A stretch of DNA of 64,000 nt from Cladorhizidae sp. MBARI D1340-BT2. Its lineage: Eukaryota; Porifera; Demospongiae; Poecilosclerida; Cladorhizidae. The notes beneath the pieces were generated by a model. That model did no database searches. It was not told where the DNA came from and was given only the letters and a program-made list of their open reading frames with translations. The stretch is from NCBI GenBank assembly GCA_028752905.1, contig JAQNBH010000015.1, forward strand, positions 34,392,163-34,456,162, given 5' to 3'. Made by a program: the position numbers and the translations under genes. This document shows positions 21,301-31,000 of this stretch, one piece after another. Each line of letters starts with the position of its first letter. Position 1 is the first letter of the stretch.

Positions 21301-23661
21301 GGCCCCTACTGTATGTCCCTAGCCATAACCAGCATAAGGTAAGTAAGAATGGGGCCCCTACTGTATGTCCCTAGCCATAACTAGCATAAGGTAAGTAAGA
21401 ATGGGGCTCCTACTGTATGTACCTAGCCATAACCAGCATAAGGTAAGTAAGAATGTGGCCCCTACTGTATGTCCCTAGCCATAACCAGCATAAGGTAAGT
21501 AAGAATGGGGCCCCTACTGTATGTCCCTAGCCATAACTAGCATAAGGTAAGTAAGAATGGGGCTCCTACTGTATGTACCTAGCCATAACCAGCATAAGGT
21601 AAGTAAGAATGGGGCCCCTACTGTATGTCCCTAGCCATAACCAGCATAAGGTAAGTAAGAATGGGGCCCCTACTGTATGTCCCTAGCCATAACTAGCATA
21701 AGGTAAGTAAGAATGGGGCTCCTACTGTATGTACCTAGCCATAACCAGCATAAGGTAAGTAAGAATGTGGCCCCTACTGTATGTCCCTAGCCATAACCAG
21801 CATAAGGTAAGTAAGAATGGGACCCCTACTGCATGTCCCTAGCCATAACCAGCATAAGGTAAGTAAGAATGGGACCCCTACTGCATGTCCCTAGCCATAA
21901 CCAGCATAAGGTAAGTAAGAATGGGACCCCTACTGCATATCCCTAGCCATAACCAGCATAAGGTAAGTAAGAATGGGACCCCTACTGCATATCCCTAGCC
22001 ATAACCAGCATAAGGTAAGTAAGAACGCTGCATGGACATCTCTATATGACCCAGACACATACATGCCTACAGGTCACACTTAAGTCACCACATGGTCCAA
22101 GTTTGCATCACCAACTCTCTACTGAACTGCACATCTAATGCAGCACACATGCACGGGATACACGTACAGCACAGATGCACAGTACACATGTGCAATACAC
22201 ATGTGCAGAACACATGCACGGAACACACACGCATGACACACACGCACGAGACATGCCCGAAATTATTTCCTTGCTCCGCCCACTTTCACAAAGGCAAAAC
22301 AAAACACTTTAAAAAAAGGGAGAAAGGTCTAGAAATGAGCGATGCTGCTTTGAAGAAACCTTGGAGGTTTTCAAAGACAAACAAAAAAAAACAAGCTAGA
22401 TATTTGATGAATATTTAATGAATAATTTACTTGCCTGGCCTATGGATGAGAGGGCAATTCTCTTAGGAGGGAGGGGGGGGGGATCTGGGGAAGGTACTAG
22501 ACAGTGTACCAGATAGCTTCAAATAGCTGACAAGTATCGAGATAAATAAATAAGGTCATGAGGGGGATATTTCCCCCCCCCCCCCCTCCACCCAATATTA
22601 CATCACGCAAATTAAAAGACAATCCAGACCTCAACTAATGCTAGAAAAACACACAGTTCTACATAGGACATTGCTGAGAGAGAGAGAAAACACTGGTGTC
22701 ATTTAACAGGCAAATCTCACCAAAAATGCATGAAAACAATAATTGAACACCTATGTGACACCACTAACACACACACTTACAAGTTCCTGGTAAGTGTTCT
22801 CTTATTTGAGAATCATTGAAGTTGTTTGAGAAGTCTTTCATCTGTCTCAGAAGTAAACTCCAGTCCGTCACTTTCTCCTCCTGCTTCACCTTACCTAAGC
22901 TAAACATGAATTATGCAAGTCAATGGTCATGCATAACCACACCCATTCATAGTTACCAGTAATTTTCCACTTGTGCACATGCTGCCAGGGGCTCAAAATA
23001 AAACCATGGCAGGTATCAATAAAATGGCCGTGATAAAATTTAATGACTCTATGCTGGTAGTAGAAGCTTGCCCTGAGAAAGATTTGAAAATCATTAGCTC
23101 TCAAGTGAACAAAGTGAAAAGTATGACTATTCGTTATTCGTCATGGAAACCAAGGCCACATTGGAGCACATATGGAATGGAACTGCTTTATCAATGTGAA
23201 TGCTGTTGCTATGCATGTGATATTGAATGCACGCTCACATTATCTGAGCATGCGAAGGGGCGAGTATGTACATACTCCAATGATCGTAGCAGAGCTTATC
23301 TAAGCCACTTAAGGATATTTTTGGAAGTTAAATAGGTCTCTCTGAATCAGAGTGTTATTTTCTGGGCAGGTTACCTTATGTAGGTTACCTTATGTACATA
23401 ATATATGTATGTGTGCACATGTGTGGGTGCATAAGCACATGTTCTGTATTCATTGGTTTTAATTTTAACTTACAGGGCAGCCAGAACCCCCAAACAGTGA
23501 GTGCTAACATCCAGACACTCTATCATAGTGTCCAGCATGGATAATTCAACACTGGCTAGATGCTCCTCCTGTGAGACGAGCTTAGCTGCTATTTCCTTGA
23601 GCTCCGCCTTCTCAGAGACCTTGCGTATGTCAGCTACCAGGTTGTCCACCGTGGAGGCCAT
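317..23661 (-). CDS. COPS3: COP9 signalosome subunit 3, 5' part (exons 1-4; gene continues off the left edge)
   Basis: Recognised coding exons in transcript order: 23474-23661, 22781-22894, 5320-5468, 317-391. Together they give about 150 residues of an expected 420 or so. The start MASTVDNLVADIR, the CLGVLAAL motif, IREHLPGT joined to FCSLYHHYTGLL, LTAIHADLVQ and LCLLAKNVKPALPFL follow human COPS3 in order. The junctions of exons 2-3 (phase 1) and 3-4 (phase 0) match exactly. The exon 1-2 junction does not: the exon 1 donor leaves two bases of a codon, while exon 2's frame needs one. A short unseen exon or another splice choice is therefore likely. COPS3 is a PCI-domain subunit of the COP9 signalosome, which removes NEDD8 from cullins. 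The remaining exons, including the PCI domain, lie outside. Introns 2 (about 17.3 kb) and 3 (about 4.9 kb) are largely satellite DNA. Confidence 0.85.
483..562. repeat. 14-base tandem repeat (GTTAAGAGGCGGGG), about 5 copies
   Basis: Direct repeats of GTTAAGAGGCGGGG/GTTAAGAGGCGAGG within COPS3 intron 3. Confidence 0.85.
935..1212. repeat. GT-rich minisatellite
   Basis: Repeated GTGTGAGTGTG and GTACAGATGTGCATGT blocks with variable spacing. Weak open frames seen here are by-products of the repeat. Confidence 0.85.
1213..1979. other. COPS3 intron 3, non-repetitive segment
   Basis: No coding exon, RNA gene or mobile element recognised. Short open frames here show no family resemblance. Confidence 0.4.
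1980..2262. repeat. 21-base minisatellite, about 13 copies
   Basis: Unit GGAGCTGGAGAGGGGTGTTCC, nearly perfect, decaying only in the last two copies. Because the unit is 7 codons long, every frame stays open (PELERGV, GAGEGCS, FRSWRGV), but nothing else supports coding. Confidence 0.95.
2735..3890. repeat. CTAGGG-rich minisatellite (units of about 17 and 23 bases)
   Basis: About 60 copies of TATTCTAGGGCTAGG. The left half has GAGT/GGGT spacers and the right half a 23-base variant containing GGGTATGGTGTATTC. G-rich on the plus strand and vaguely telomere-like, but not a canonical telomere repeat. Confidence 0.95.
4215..4395. repeat. 16-base tandem repeat (AAGCAGAAGCATTCCT), about 11 copies
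   Basis: Near-identical direct copies of AAGCAGAAGCATTCCT run up to the first copy of the 60-base repeat. The first two copies carry an extra T. The array appears to have grown inside the zinc-finger pseudogene. Confidence 0.9.
4396..4600. repeat. 60-base tandem repeat derived from zinc-finger coding sequence, about 3.4 copies
   Basis: Three successive 60-base copies are essentially identical. Each contains GCTCGCTGGTGCA twice. On the minus strand the unit encodes the MHQRAL part of a TTF zinc-finger family protein. Confidence 0.9.
5320..5468 (-). other. COPS3: COPS3 exon 3
   Basis: Encodes FCSLYHHYTGLLCRRRR followed by AIPVLQIAIQRFRKSP and LTAIHADLVQ. Human COPS3 has the same order, with a TSIHADLCQ motif. 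It is flanked by a CTTAG acceptor and a CAG|GTATAC donor. Length is 149 bases: two completing bases plus 49 codons. Confidence 0.85.
5505..5770. repeat. Minisatellite of about 37 bases (ACACTTACACTGTGTAAC)
   Basis: Alternating ACACTTACACTGTGTAAC and GCATACTTATCCCGTGCA blocks, about six copies, adjacent to COPS3 exon 3 in the upstream intron. Related isolated words recur near 13.4-13.5 kb. Confidence 0.8.
5771..6586. other. COPS3 intron 2, AT-rich segment
   Basis: AT-rich unique sequence with a poly(C) run at about 5855-5869 and a GGGAGGAGGGGGAGG patch near 6400. No exon recognised. Confidence 0.4.
6617..10645. repeat. 34-base satellite array, about 118 copies, with higher-order repeats
   Basis: The unit contains GGAGTCAGTTCACTCTTGC followed by TCCCACATGCT or TGCCACATGCT and is 34 bases long. 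Marker variants (CATGGAGTC, TCACACATGGAGGG, TTGCTCCACATG, TGCTTGAGGG) recur in the same order in blocks at about 7390-7860, 9390-9870 and 9900-10375. A second block type repeats at 7860-8310 and 8710-9300. So the array also grew by copying multi-unit segments. As 34 is not a multiple of three and the unit lacks stops, each frame reads through as a 34-residue periodic peptide. This is an artefact of the unit, not a gene. It lies in COPS3 intron 2. Confidence 0.97.
10646..11818. other. COPS3 intron 2, low-repeat segment
   Basis: Unique-looking sequence with short AGCTAGCTAG runs. No exon, RNA gene or transposon recognised. Confidence 0.4.
11819..11903. repeat. 11-base tandem repeat (CCTGGGTAGTT), about 8 copies
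   Basis: Direct copies of CCTGGGTAGTT, one with an extra C. Confidence 0.9.
12150..12640 (+). pseudogene. Possible piggyBac-type transposase remnant (acidic stretch and cysteine-rich C-terminus)
   Basis: One frame shows EESSDDEFDSSTSTE, an acidic stretch typical near piggyBac transposase ends. Further on, SRHESQTLCSTCQVHLCV and then, after a frame change, RCFEKFHKHVDY resemble the C-terminal cysteine-rich domain (C-x2-C ... LCV..CF..FH). Frameshifts are present and the catalytic core is not seen. A hairpin-type repeat follows directly at about 12632. Family assignment rests on the Cys/His spacing alone. Confidence 0.4.
12716..14050. other. COPS3 intron 2, unannotated segment
   Basis: AT-rich sequence with scattered ACACATACTTACAC words related to the repeat at 5.5 kb. 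No exon or element recognised. Confidence 0.4.
14085..14510. repeat. Degenerate minisatellite of about 60 bases (GCAGCTAGTAGTTGCAGTCC)
   Basis: Six imperfect copies containing ACCATACAGCACTTCGGCA, GCTAGTAGTTGCAGTCCTAG and CTTTGCTGTAGCTAG, of variable length. Confidence 0.85.
14511..15390. other. COPS3 intron 2, unannotated segment
   Basis: Non-repetitive sequence; no coding or RNA feature could be supported. Confidence 0.4.
15400..16555. repeat. 14-base CCCTATATCCCTAG satellite with a duplication of about 400 bases
   Basis: The unit CCCTATATCCCTAG repeats with variants (CCCTATATCCTAT, GGCCCCTATATCC). The variant string with CTAGAACTATATCCCTAG and then TCAATATCCC occurs at about 15671 and again at about 16072. 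The following 400 bases match in order, so a segmental duplication is visible inside the array. Confidence 0.95.
16556..18550. other. COPS3 intron 2, segment between two repeats
   Basis: Contains short repeated motifs (TTAGCAGGCCTTGCCTTAG near 17.1 kb, AAGCTAAGCT near 18.4 kb). Two short open frames at 17280-17703 have no recognised relatives. No exon is supported. Confidence 0.4.
18551..19330. mobile_element. TTAA-flanked foldback (long inverted repeat) element, copy 1
   Basis: Two arms of about 385 bases are reverse complements, centred near 18941, differing by a few bases (such as TACACCC versus TAGACCC) and in A/T-run length. The outer ends are TTAA followed by GGGGGGACATCTGCAC. TTAA on both sides could be a target-site duplication of piggyBac type. 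Inside each arm lie CCTGTGGTTACAAC, GCTCAAAAGATAG and TGTGCTCTCTTTTGATAC. The same words recur in two other TTAA-flanked inverted repeats here. No transposase, so non-autonomous. Both arms show an identical short open frame, a mirror artefact. Confidence 0.9.
19331..19879. other. COPS3 intron 2, segment before the 52-base array
   Basis: Unique-looking; no feature supported. Confidence 0.35.
19880..22025. repeat. 52-base satellite array, about 40 copies, each with a splice-donor-like motif
   Basis: The unit contains AAGGTAAGTAAGAATGGGGC, CCCTACTGTATGTCCCTAGC and CATAACCAGCATAAG. Variants (GTATGT/GCATAT, GGACCC, TGTGGCC) form blocks, for example a three-unit pattern repeated from about 21310 to 21780. 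Every unit carries AAG|GTAAGT on the plus strand, opposite to COPS3 transcription. Confidence 0.96.
22560..22592. repeat. Poly(C) tract
   Basis: A run of about 14 C bases, preceded by a G run near 22470-22480, in COPS3 intron 2. Confidence 0.85.
22781..22894 (-). other. COPS3: COPS3 exon 2
   Basis: The reading frame VKQEEKVTDWSLLLRQMKDF...IREHLPGT aligns with human COPS3 after the GVLAVL motif. The donor is T|GTAAGT and it joins exon 3 in phase (T+TT gives Phe). The upstream boundary, CTTAG before 22894, is the least certain part because it does not fit the exon 1 phase. Confidence 0.75.
23474..23661 (-). other. COPS3: COPS3 exon 1 (coding start)
   Basis: The ATG is at 23659-23661 on the minus strand and begins MASTVDNLVADIRKVSEKA. 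The exon ends ECLDVSTHCLGVLAAL at a GTAAGT donor. The last eight residues match the human HSLGVLAVL segment. The divergent START-vinculin gene starts about 1.36 kb away, so this side probably contains the COPS3 promoter. Confidence 0.85.
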
Positions 23662-24556
23662 GGCGGTGTGGTGTACGGTAGGGCACAGGTAGAGCCAGCG
23701 GACTCCGTTCACAGTAAGAGTGGAGATTTCTCTTCACCAAATGCGCATCATTTAGAATCGGGTTCCCCGCGAAAAATCGTAATGTTTGCGAGTTCAACAC
23801 ATCGAGTGTTTTTGCAAGAGTATGTGGAAGTTAGTAAGGTTAGGCATGACCCAGCCAACTTTTTCTTCCATTACTCAGTTGAAAGAATCACAAATGTCTT
23901 CAGCTAAAGCTATCAGCATACTCATTAGTTAGGAGCATGCCTCTACTCCGGGTCTTCTCACTTTAGCTCAGCCAGCCCATGTATGGAGTGAGTGTAGTGG
24001 TAATGGTGGACTATGATGATATGATGGAGTATAGGATTCAGGTAGCTACAACAGTAAGGTAGAATTGGTACAACATGGCTTTAGCCTGACTCTATGGTAC
24101 AACTTTTAGAATTCACCTTTGTCTCTCTGGCGGTGTTGGCACATTATTAATATTATTATTATTATTATTATTATTATCATTTTACTTTGTTTGAAACAAC
24201 ATCAGAGGTTCTCTGGTGTTACAGATTTCTGTAGTTAGGAATTTAATTAATAGTGCAACACATCCCAAAACAATAACAAACTTGTTCAAGTGCATTTTTG
24301 GTAGTTTAAAATGTATTCTGTCCTGTTTTTTCCCCCAACATGTATACAAAAGTTATTTCCTGCCAATGAGAGGAAAGGCTCCGAATTGGCCAAAAATTGA
24401 CTTTTTGCATTTCTAATCTTTGAATTATATACATGGCATCTGGAGACTTCATGGATTAAGTTTTTATTTCCCCAACTTTAGATGCTATAGCTTTGGTAGG
24501 TTATAACTATACCTGTAATTTTAGTGCCAAAAGAAAGCACACAGAACCCCCCCCCC

Positions 24557-24587
<31 letters not shown>

Positions 24588-25018
24588 ACACACACACCTT
24601 TTATTTCAATATTTTGATGTAGAGACCCCATAATTTTTGGCATACAATAGACACTTGATTGGGCCTTTACAAAGAATATTATCATTCATAATCCATAATT
24701 ACTAGTTCAATTATGTCATTTCTTGTAGTCAGCAAATGTTGTTGTCCTGCATCATTGCATCATTCAAGAGCATTTGCCATTTAGCAAATGAGATTGGTGG
24801 TATGACAGGACTTTGCATAAATTGCAACGTGCCTTATTTAGACTTTAGCATGGATTGATGTAGGAATACAGATTGATGTAAAAGAACCATGCTAACCAAC
24901 AAAACTCGACTAACACTTAAAACTAATCAGTACGATGGGTGTGCGATGAGGCACTATTTAATAGTTCAATAGTTTTTCACGAGGTTAATTTAATGATTTT
25001 CAAAGTGATCAAAAAGCT
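23662..25018. promoter_or_regulatory. Divergent intergenic region between COPS3 and the START-vinculin gene
   Basis: About 1.36 kb between the two head-to-head start codons; it must hold both 5' UTRs and promoters unless non-coding exons lie further out. It contains an ATT microsatellite at about 24146-24176, a long poly(C) run with a CA repeat at about 24547-24598, and a sequence at about 24480-24545 resembling the arm of the TTAA-flanked elements. No clear TATA box was identified. Confidence 0.45.
24547..24598. repeat. Poly(C) followed by (CA)n
   Basis: More than 25 consecutive C bases followed by about 12 CA units. Confidence 0.95.
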
Positions 25019-28000
25019 ATGTTAGTCACATTTAAGACAGAGCCGGCGGAATATTCTGATCCACTTAGAGATGAAGGTGCAGTCTATATAAAGTTAGCTG
25101 AGTATCTATTATTTGAGCAATGTAAGGTCCTGAACTTAACATAACCTTGTGATATTTTTTTTAGGTTTCAAGAGGCTTTTGGAAGAAGAGAGTTCTTCTC
25201 CCTGTAAGGAAACTGGATGGGAGTTGTTTAGTAAGACATTGGACTGTGAAGTATGGAGGCAAGCAAGCACTCAGTACAAAGCTGGAGTGGTCAAGGTGAA
25301 GTTTGGGGGCTTTTTTTTTTTATAGAAAAAAAAACATGGACATTATGTGTTCTTTTTCACTTCTGTCTAGGTCTCCAAGTCCAGGGGTGGGTAGAGGAGT
25401 TCATTTTTTAGTTGGGAGGGAGGGAGGGAGGGGGGGGCAAGGCACAACATGTGGCACTGTGGTTTAAGGTTAAGTATTTCAAAAGCTCAGAAAACAAGCT
25501 AAGCCTAGGAGTATGCCTTGGGAGACCCCCCCCTCTTCCCCTTCCCCATTCCACTCCTCCTCAGTGTGGCTCCCAGACCTCAGTTATCTCTATATATGCC
25601 TGCAGATTATTTGTCTGATTCTGTAAAGCAGGTAAGAATTATATATTTAATGGTCTTGGAAATCAGGCATTTCAGCAGTAAAACAACCAAGGTCTTTTTA
25701 AAGTTCCTGACAGTGCTTTCATATAGACTATAACCAAGATCTCTGGAAACAGCTGCTCTGACTTCCATTTTCTCCCTGCACATCATGCAGTATTTTTTTG
25801 GTTTGGTGACGTTAAATGACCTTTCTCAGCTTCAGTACCATAGTTCCAGAACCCTGGCATTAGTATTTCCACCCATTAAATTCTACTTGGCAGCGATGGC
25901 AACAATGGGTTGCTACCATAGAGCATCAAGCACCTGGTGGCTTCAGGTGCTCAGCAAATTCAATGGCTGACTTTGGGGCATGCAGACAAAACAATAGCTA
26001 CCACTGTGTTTCTATCTAAACTCGTGGGTAGAAACAATACTGATTCAAGCTCAATTTAATGGCTCATTAAGATTACCCAGTGTATGTTTGGTGTTGATGC
26101 TGTTGTTGTTGATGTTGCTGTTGTTGTTGTTAATATTACTAGTGTTGTTGTTGCTGTTACTATCGGTGGTGTTGATGATGATTTGTTACTATTGCTGGTT
26201 TTATTACTGTTGCTGTTGTTGTTACTATTACTAGTTTTCTTTTGCTGTTATACTGTCGGTGGTATTGATGATGATTGGTGCTAGTGCTGTTGCTGTTACT
26301 ATTGCTGTGTTGCCGTTTTTGATGCCGTTGCTATAAATGTGTCACTGGCTCGTTCTTACTGTTGTTTTTGTTTTTGCTTCTGTTGTTGCAGCTGCTGTTG
26401 TTGTTGCTGTGGTTGTTGTTGCTGCTGCTGTTGTTGCTGCTGCTGCTGTAGTTGCTGCTGCAGTTGTTGTTGCAGCTGCTGTTTTTGTTGCAGCTGCTGT
26501 TGTTGTTGCTGTGGTGGATGTTTCTGCTGCTATTGTTGCTGCTGCTGTTGTTGCAGCTGCTGTTATTGTTGCTGTGGTTTTGGTGCTGCTGCTGTTGTTG
26601 CAGCTGCTGTTATTGTTGCTGTGGTTGTTGTTGCTGCTGCTGCTGTTGTTTGCTACTGCTTTCACTATTTTTATTGAGGTTAATATTACTGAGAATGTTG
26701 TTGCTCTTTACAGGGTTTGCTCACTTTTCGGGGAATACCTCCCTCCACAGGTATAGAATAATGTAGTACAATTTAATGGCATTCATAACACAAGTCTTAT
26801 CTGCCTGCTGTTGCAAAAGAACAAACCAGAAATTAGCATACATTTATTCTGGCGTTCATTTTGTGGGTATCTATTTGCTATGCAGTTCGAGACATCCTAG
26901 TGCATATGGAGGTGTGGAATGTTTTCGACCCAAAAGCTCCTGTAGTTGATGTCGTGGAAAATCATACACATTACAAAATGATTTATTGGTGAGTGGCATC
27001 CAAGTGCACCCATACTACAGTGACAGGAAGGGGTGTGTGGAAAGCTCTGTAACAGATGGCCGCTCTCAATGAACTTTCAGTTGATATATATATAGCCACT
27101 TACTAAACACAAATTTGTCACTCAATGTTTCGCTAGATGCACTAGCCTTCATCAGGAATAATTCACAACCATAAATTATCTTTCTGAATCACATCTTCCT
27201 CATTAAGATTCAACATGCTATGTAGAAGGATTCCATTGCTAGTGGAATAACTCTGCTTTGTAACAGCATTGAACTGCCCCAATTTCTGAAAGACACCAAG
27301 TAATATAGGAAGAAATGTTGGGATTATTCTCTCTGGAAAATCACCCTGCAGATGTACAAATGTAATTACTCAACCCTGTTTCTTACTATGCAGTGGGGGA
27401 TAGTTATATCCTGGCAACGTGCTATGGCCTTAGTCCTAGCCCCTGCTCTAGCCTGAGCCAGTTTGGGTGGAAAAGAACGTAGTTATTCCTAGTCTTGTCT
27501 ATGGACACATAATGGTGTGATATATAATCACGTGGAGAGACAGGACTATCATACACACAACACAGTGCAGTTGCATTCTCTTATTCCAGAGATGTGCTTC
27601 ATAGATTTTGGTATATTTTTACAGGCATGCCAAGCTTCCCTTTTGTGTGAAGCCTAGAGAAATGTTACATAAGATCTACTGTCAAGATGAAAAAGACACA
27701 TTAGCCCAGTACATCCTCTACCTGGACACAGAGCATCATTTTAAGCCACACAACGACAGTGTCATCAGGTAATTAATATGTGTCGGGGTATATAAAATTG
27801 TCATGACATTTAGGATGCATATGGAGGATGGTTCATAATGCTGAGCAGTGTGCTAGTTTTTTGACGACTGTAAAATAAAACTCAAGTATATTCCAGTGCT
27901 GTCGTAGTGTTCTTCATAACTTGTAACATAACGGTGAACTGAGCTCAAGTGAATTAATCACTGCTTGTAAAAACTTACTTTTAGAACTTAGTATTAATTT

Positions 28001-31000
28001 TGTATATTCCATAATTACATCTCTTACTACACTGATGCTAAATAAATATTGAAAACAATTTCAAGTGTGCTTGCTTACCAATTAAGTGACATTCAAAAAA
28101 ATATAAATATTGGGACTCATTTATTTATATTAGCCCAAGTTAAATCTCAGTCCCAGCCCTAATTCTAACTTAGCGTTGGCCCCAGTCCCAGTGCTAGTCC
28201 TAACTCCAGCCCTAACCCTAGCCCCAAATTTGAAGCCTGGCTAAAGTATCGAAATAGTACTGTCTCACTATGTGCACCATGGATTACAATGGCACACTTT
28301 GTCACGAATCCAAATGAATTTTTTTCCAGGATGAAGACTCATTTCCTAGGAGTGATTATTCGCCCACATGTGGTCTTCCCTGACTCCACAACCTTGATTC
28401 TAGTCATGCAAGTGGATATCAAGGGGTGGCTCCCTTATGTTTTGGGAAATAGACACTTGGCAAAGGCACCCAAGAATTGGCATTCTCTGCTGACTGACTA
28501 CTACTGGAATTTCTATTCCAAGAACAAAATCAGTGATGAGAAGACTGTTGCAAACAGCATTGTGACAGACAGTGAAGATGCCAATGATGCTGATACAGAG
28601 GGGAGTGGAGGGATTAGAGCACTGTCAGGTATTTTATCCATAATTAATTACAATAGCCATAGTGCAACTGCCACCGTGAACCTTATATGCCTATAATAAT
28701 CCAATGTTGCATTGTGTGCACAAATAATTATACTAAACTACAAATGTTTTTTCCCTGTTCAGTTAAGAATACCTAACACTGTTATTATTGAAGAGTAGTA
28801 ATTTTGCACCCACTGGATTTGAATTTTGCTATTCTAGGAATTACCAACTGTATAAAAATGCGTAATTTAAAATTAGTGCATGAGAAATTCAACCACTCAC
28901 TAAGTTATAGAACCTATCTATAGTTAACAGGGTATTTTTTTGGCATAGTTTTTAAATTTGCTAATTATTTTTATTAGGACTTGAGGTCAAGACCGTACTA
29001 AATCAAAGTGATTTGGCTGAAATAAGGAAGGCAGTTCTGAATTTTCCAGAAAAGAACCGACTGATAGTGGAAAAGATATGCAACGAAATCAGTGAACTCA
29101 CCAGAGAGCTAGAAGTACTGCAAGGAAGGGAGGAGGTGAGAGAGTAATGTCATACGTAGCAGAATATTTGATGATTTAATAAGTGAATATTACAAATTCT
29201 GTGGAAATGGAGTCGATCCTCGGCTAGCTCTCATACTTATAAATGTAAGGAGTGTATGCGTATGTGTATCTGAGTCAGGCACTCAGGTGCATGCAACATT
29301 AATACTCTAATTGGAGAGATCTCAAGGTGAATTGGTACAGTGGAGCCTCCCTTAACTGGTTCTCCAAGAAACATATGACCTCTGATAAGTGGACCAACAT
29401 AAAAGCACTAGTCGATTTTATGTTATGAACTTCTGAGAAGCAATTGCCTCTGTGCTTAGGAGAGCAGATGTCACAAAATCCTTACTAGCACGATTTAATA
29501 CAAAACATAATGAACAGTTAGCCACACCCCTCAAGATATTTACTTTTGCATGTCCTGCCCCCCAGGCCCACTCTGTTCAAGCTATGAGCAGACTGAAGCT
29601 GAGGATGGCTGTGAGCAACACAGTCGGGGACCTATAGCTTTTTGATATTCATTCATATATATATTAGGGGTCGGGCGATCATCCTTACATGAACATTTGG
29701 ACTCCAGTTCTAGGTCAAACAACATTGCTGTAGAACTGAGAGCCAATCAACAACAGAAACAGTAATGCAGCAGGGGTTTTGCAAGAGGATGTGATCGTAG
29801 GATATGTTCCAATCCCAAGGGAAGAGTGTCATAAAATTATTTGCTGAGTTGAATGAGAAAAGATGAAAAGAGGAGGACGAGAAAATGAACTTGAGATCCC
29901 ATACATACACCACTTTTGTGGACCAAAGGCCTATGTAAGAAAAATGAGAAATCTGGTGGAATCTGTAATATTTGTTTGCATGCTGTAGTCAAAGTCAGCA
30001 GAATAGTTATAAGACTTATAAGTCATAAGACATGATATAGACAGGAGACAGGAGACTGAGCAATCTTGTACAACCAGTAAAAATAACAGTGCAAGGCCCT
30101 ACAAAAGAACAATAGACAATGTACAACAACAATGAACAGCAGTAAGGCTTAAGTATAGTACCGAACATGCTCAAGGTAACAGGAAGTCAGTTTACCACAC
30201 TCCTCTCTCACTAATAGTCAGGCTGGTTCAGAAGACTTGGATGCACTGTGATTGCATCGAGAGCATGGAAAACATGTTGCTCTCACTCACAGCTGCAGGA
30301 ATGGGTGTTGCTGCTGGGCTCTATGTCTTGTAGTAGGCATGTTTGTTGAAGCATCCTGAGTAGTCGTGCAGCAGCCAGGATTTCTCTGGATAGGTGTTGT
30401 TAGCAAATATTTGGTGTTTCATCTTGTCAAAATCCAATTCTGCTTCTTAACTCGATTCTGCTGTAAAATCTTTAGAACTATCAGTTCTTTCCCAAACTGG
30501 TCAATATGTCATTTCCACAGTTCACCACTCTGAACTTGAATCAGATATAACACTGGTCTACTTTGTTCAACAATCAGGTATAACAGGTCTACTTTGTTCA
30601 ACGATAGTGCCGGGGATCTATTTTAGTGATTTTGCACATTACTCTTCGACCAATCAACATTTCTCTTGTACATGCCTTCTGGTCATAATTTAGTTTCCTG
30701 TTTTCCTGTTATGGTGCCAATTCCACTTTCACATCTGGGCTAAATAGATCCAGATGGGTCCATAATTGTCCCTTGAGGAACACTGAAGCAGGTGCTACAT
30801 TTGTGGTTGCATAGGAATTGTTTCTGTGTGTGAACAAGAAGTTCATCAACATAGATGTAGTGGAAACCCTTTATTTGTGGCTTTCATTCTTCTCATGAAT
30901 GTTAGGAATCACTCAGCAGCTCCATTTGAGGCAGGGTGGTATGGAGTGAGGCAGGTAAACTTCACACCACTGTGCTTCAACAAATTCTAGTAACATAAAC

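Larger units (their letters stand above)
25019..28628 (+). other. START-domain exons (exons 1-6) of the chimera
   Basis: Exon 1 encodes a 34-residue leader; intron 1 is only 43 bases. Exon 2 opens the START fold with FKRLLEEE and a TGWELFSK...CEVWRQ stretch. Exon 3 is a 37-base microexon reading GLLTFRGIPPST, just after a trinucleotide-repeat block. Exon 4 gives VRDILVHMEVWNVFD...YKMIYW, matching the START segment in which a conserved Trp-Asp pair is followed by the VVYW-type strand. Exon 5 carries LPFCVKPREM, the counterpart of PFPxxxRD. Exon 6 has GVIIRPH and QVDIKGWLP and the C-terminal helix, then an acidic tail. The family is the StAR-related lipid transfer domain, about 200 residues with a hydrophobic pocket. 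The ligand class cannot be told from sequence alone. Confidence 0.82.

Noticed and set aside
19880..22025. CRISPR-like array of regularly spaced repeats
   Set aside because: Whole units are repeated without unique spacers, in an animal gene intron; it is a satellite. The same holds for the 19- and 34-base arrays.
22973..23335. 120-residue plus-strand open frame near COPS3 exon 1
   Set aside because: No recognised family, no splice context; it lies within COPS3 intron 1 and is probably chance.
26337..26766. Ala/Val-, Leu- and Cys-rich open frames
   Set aside because: All frames of a GTT/GCT repeat inside intron 2 of the START-vinculin gene.
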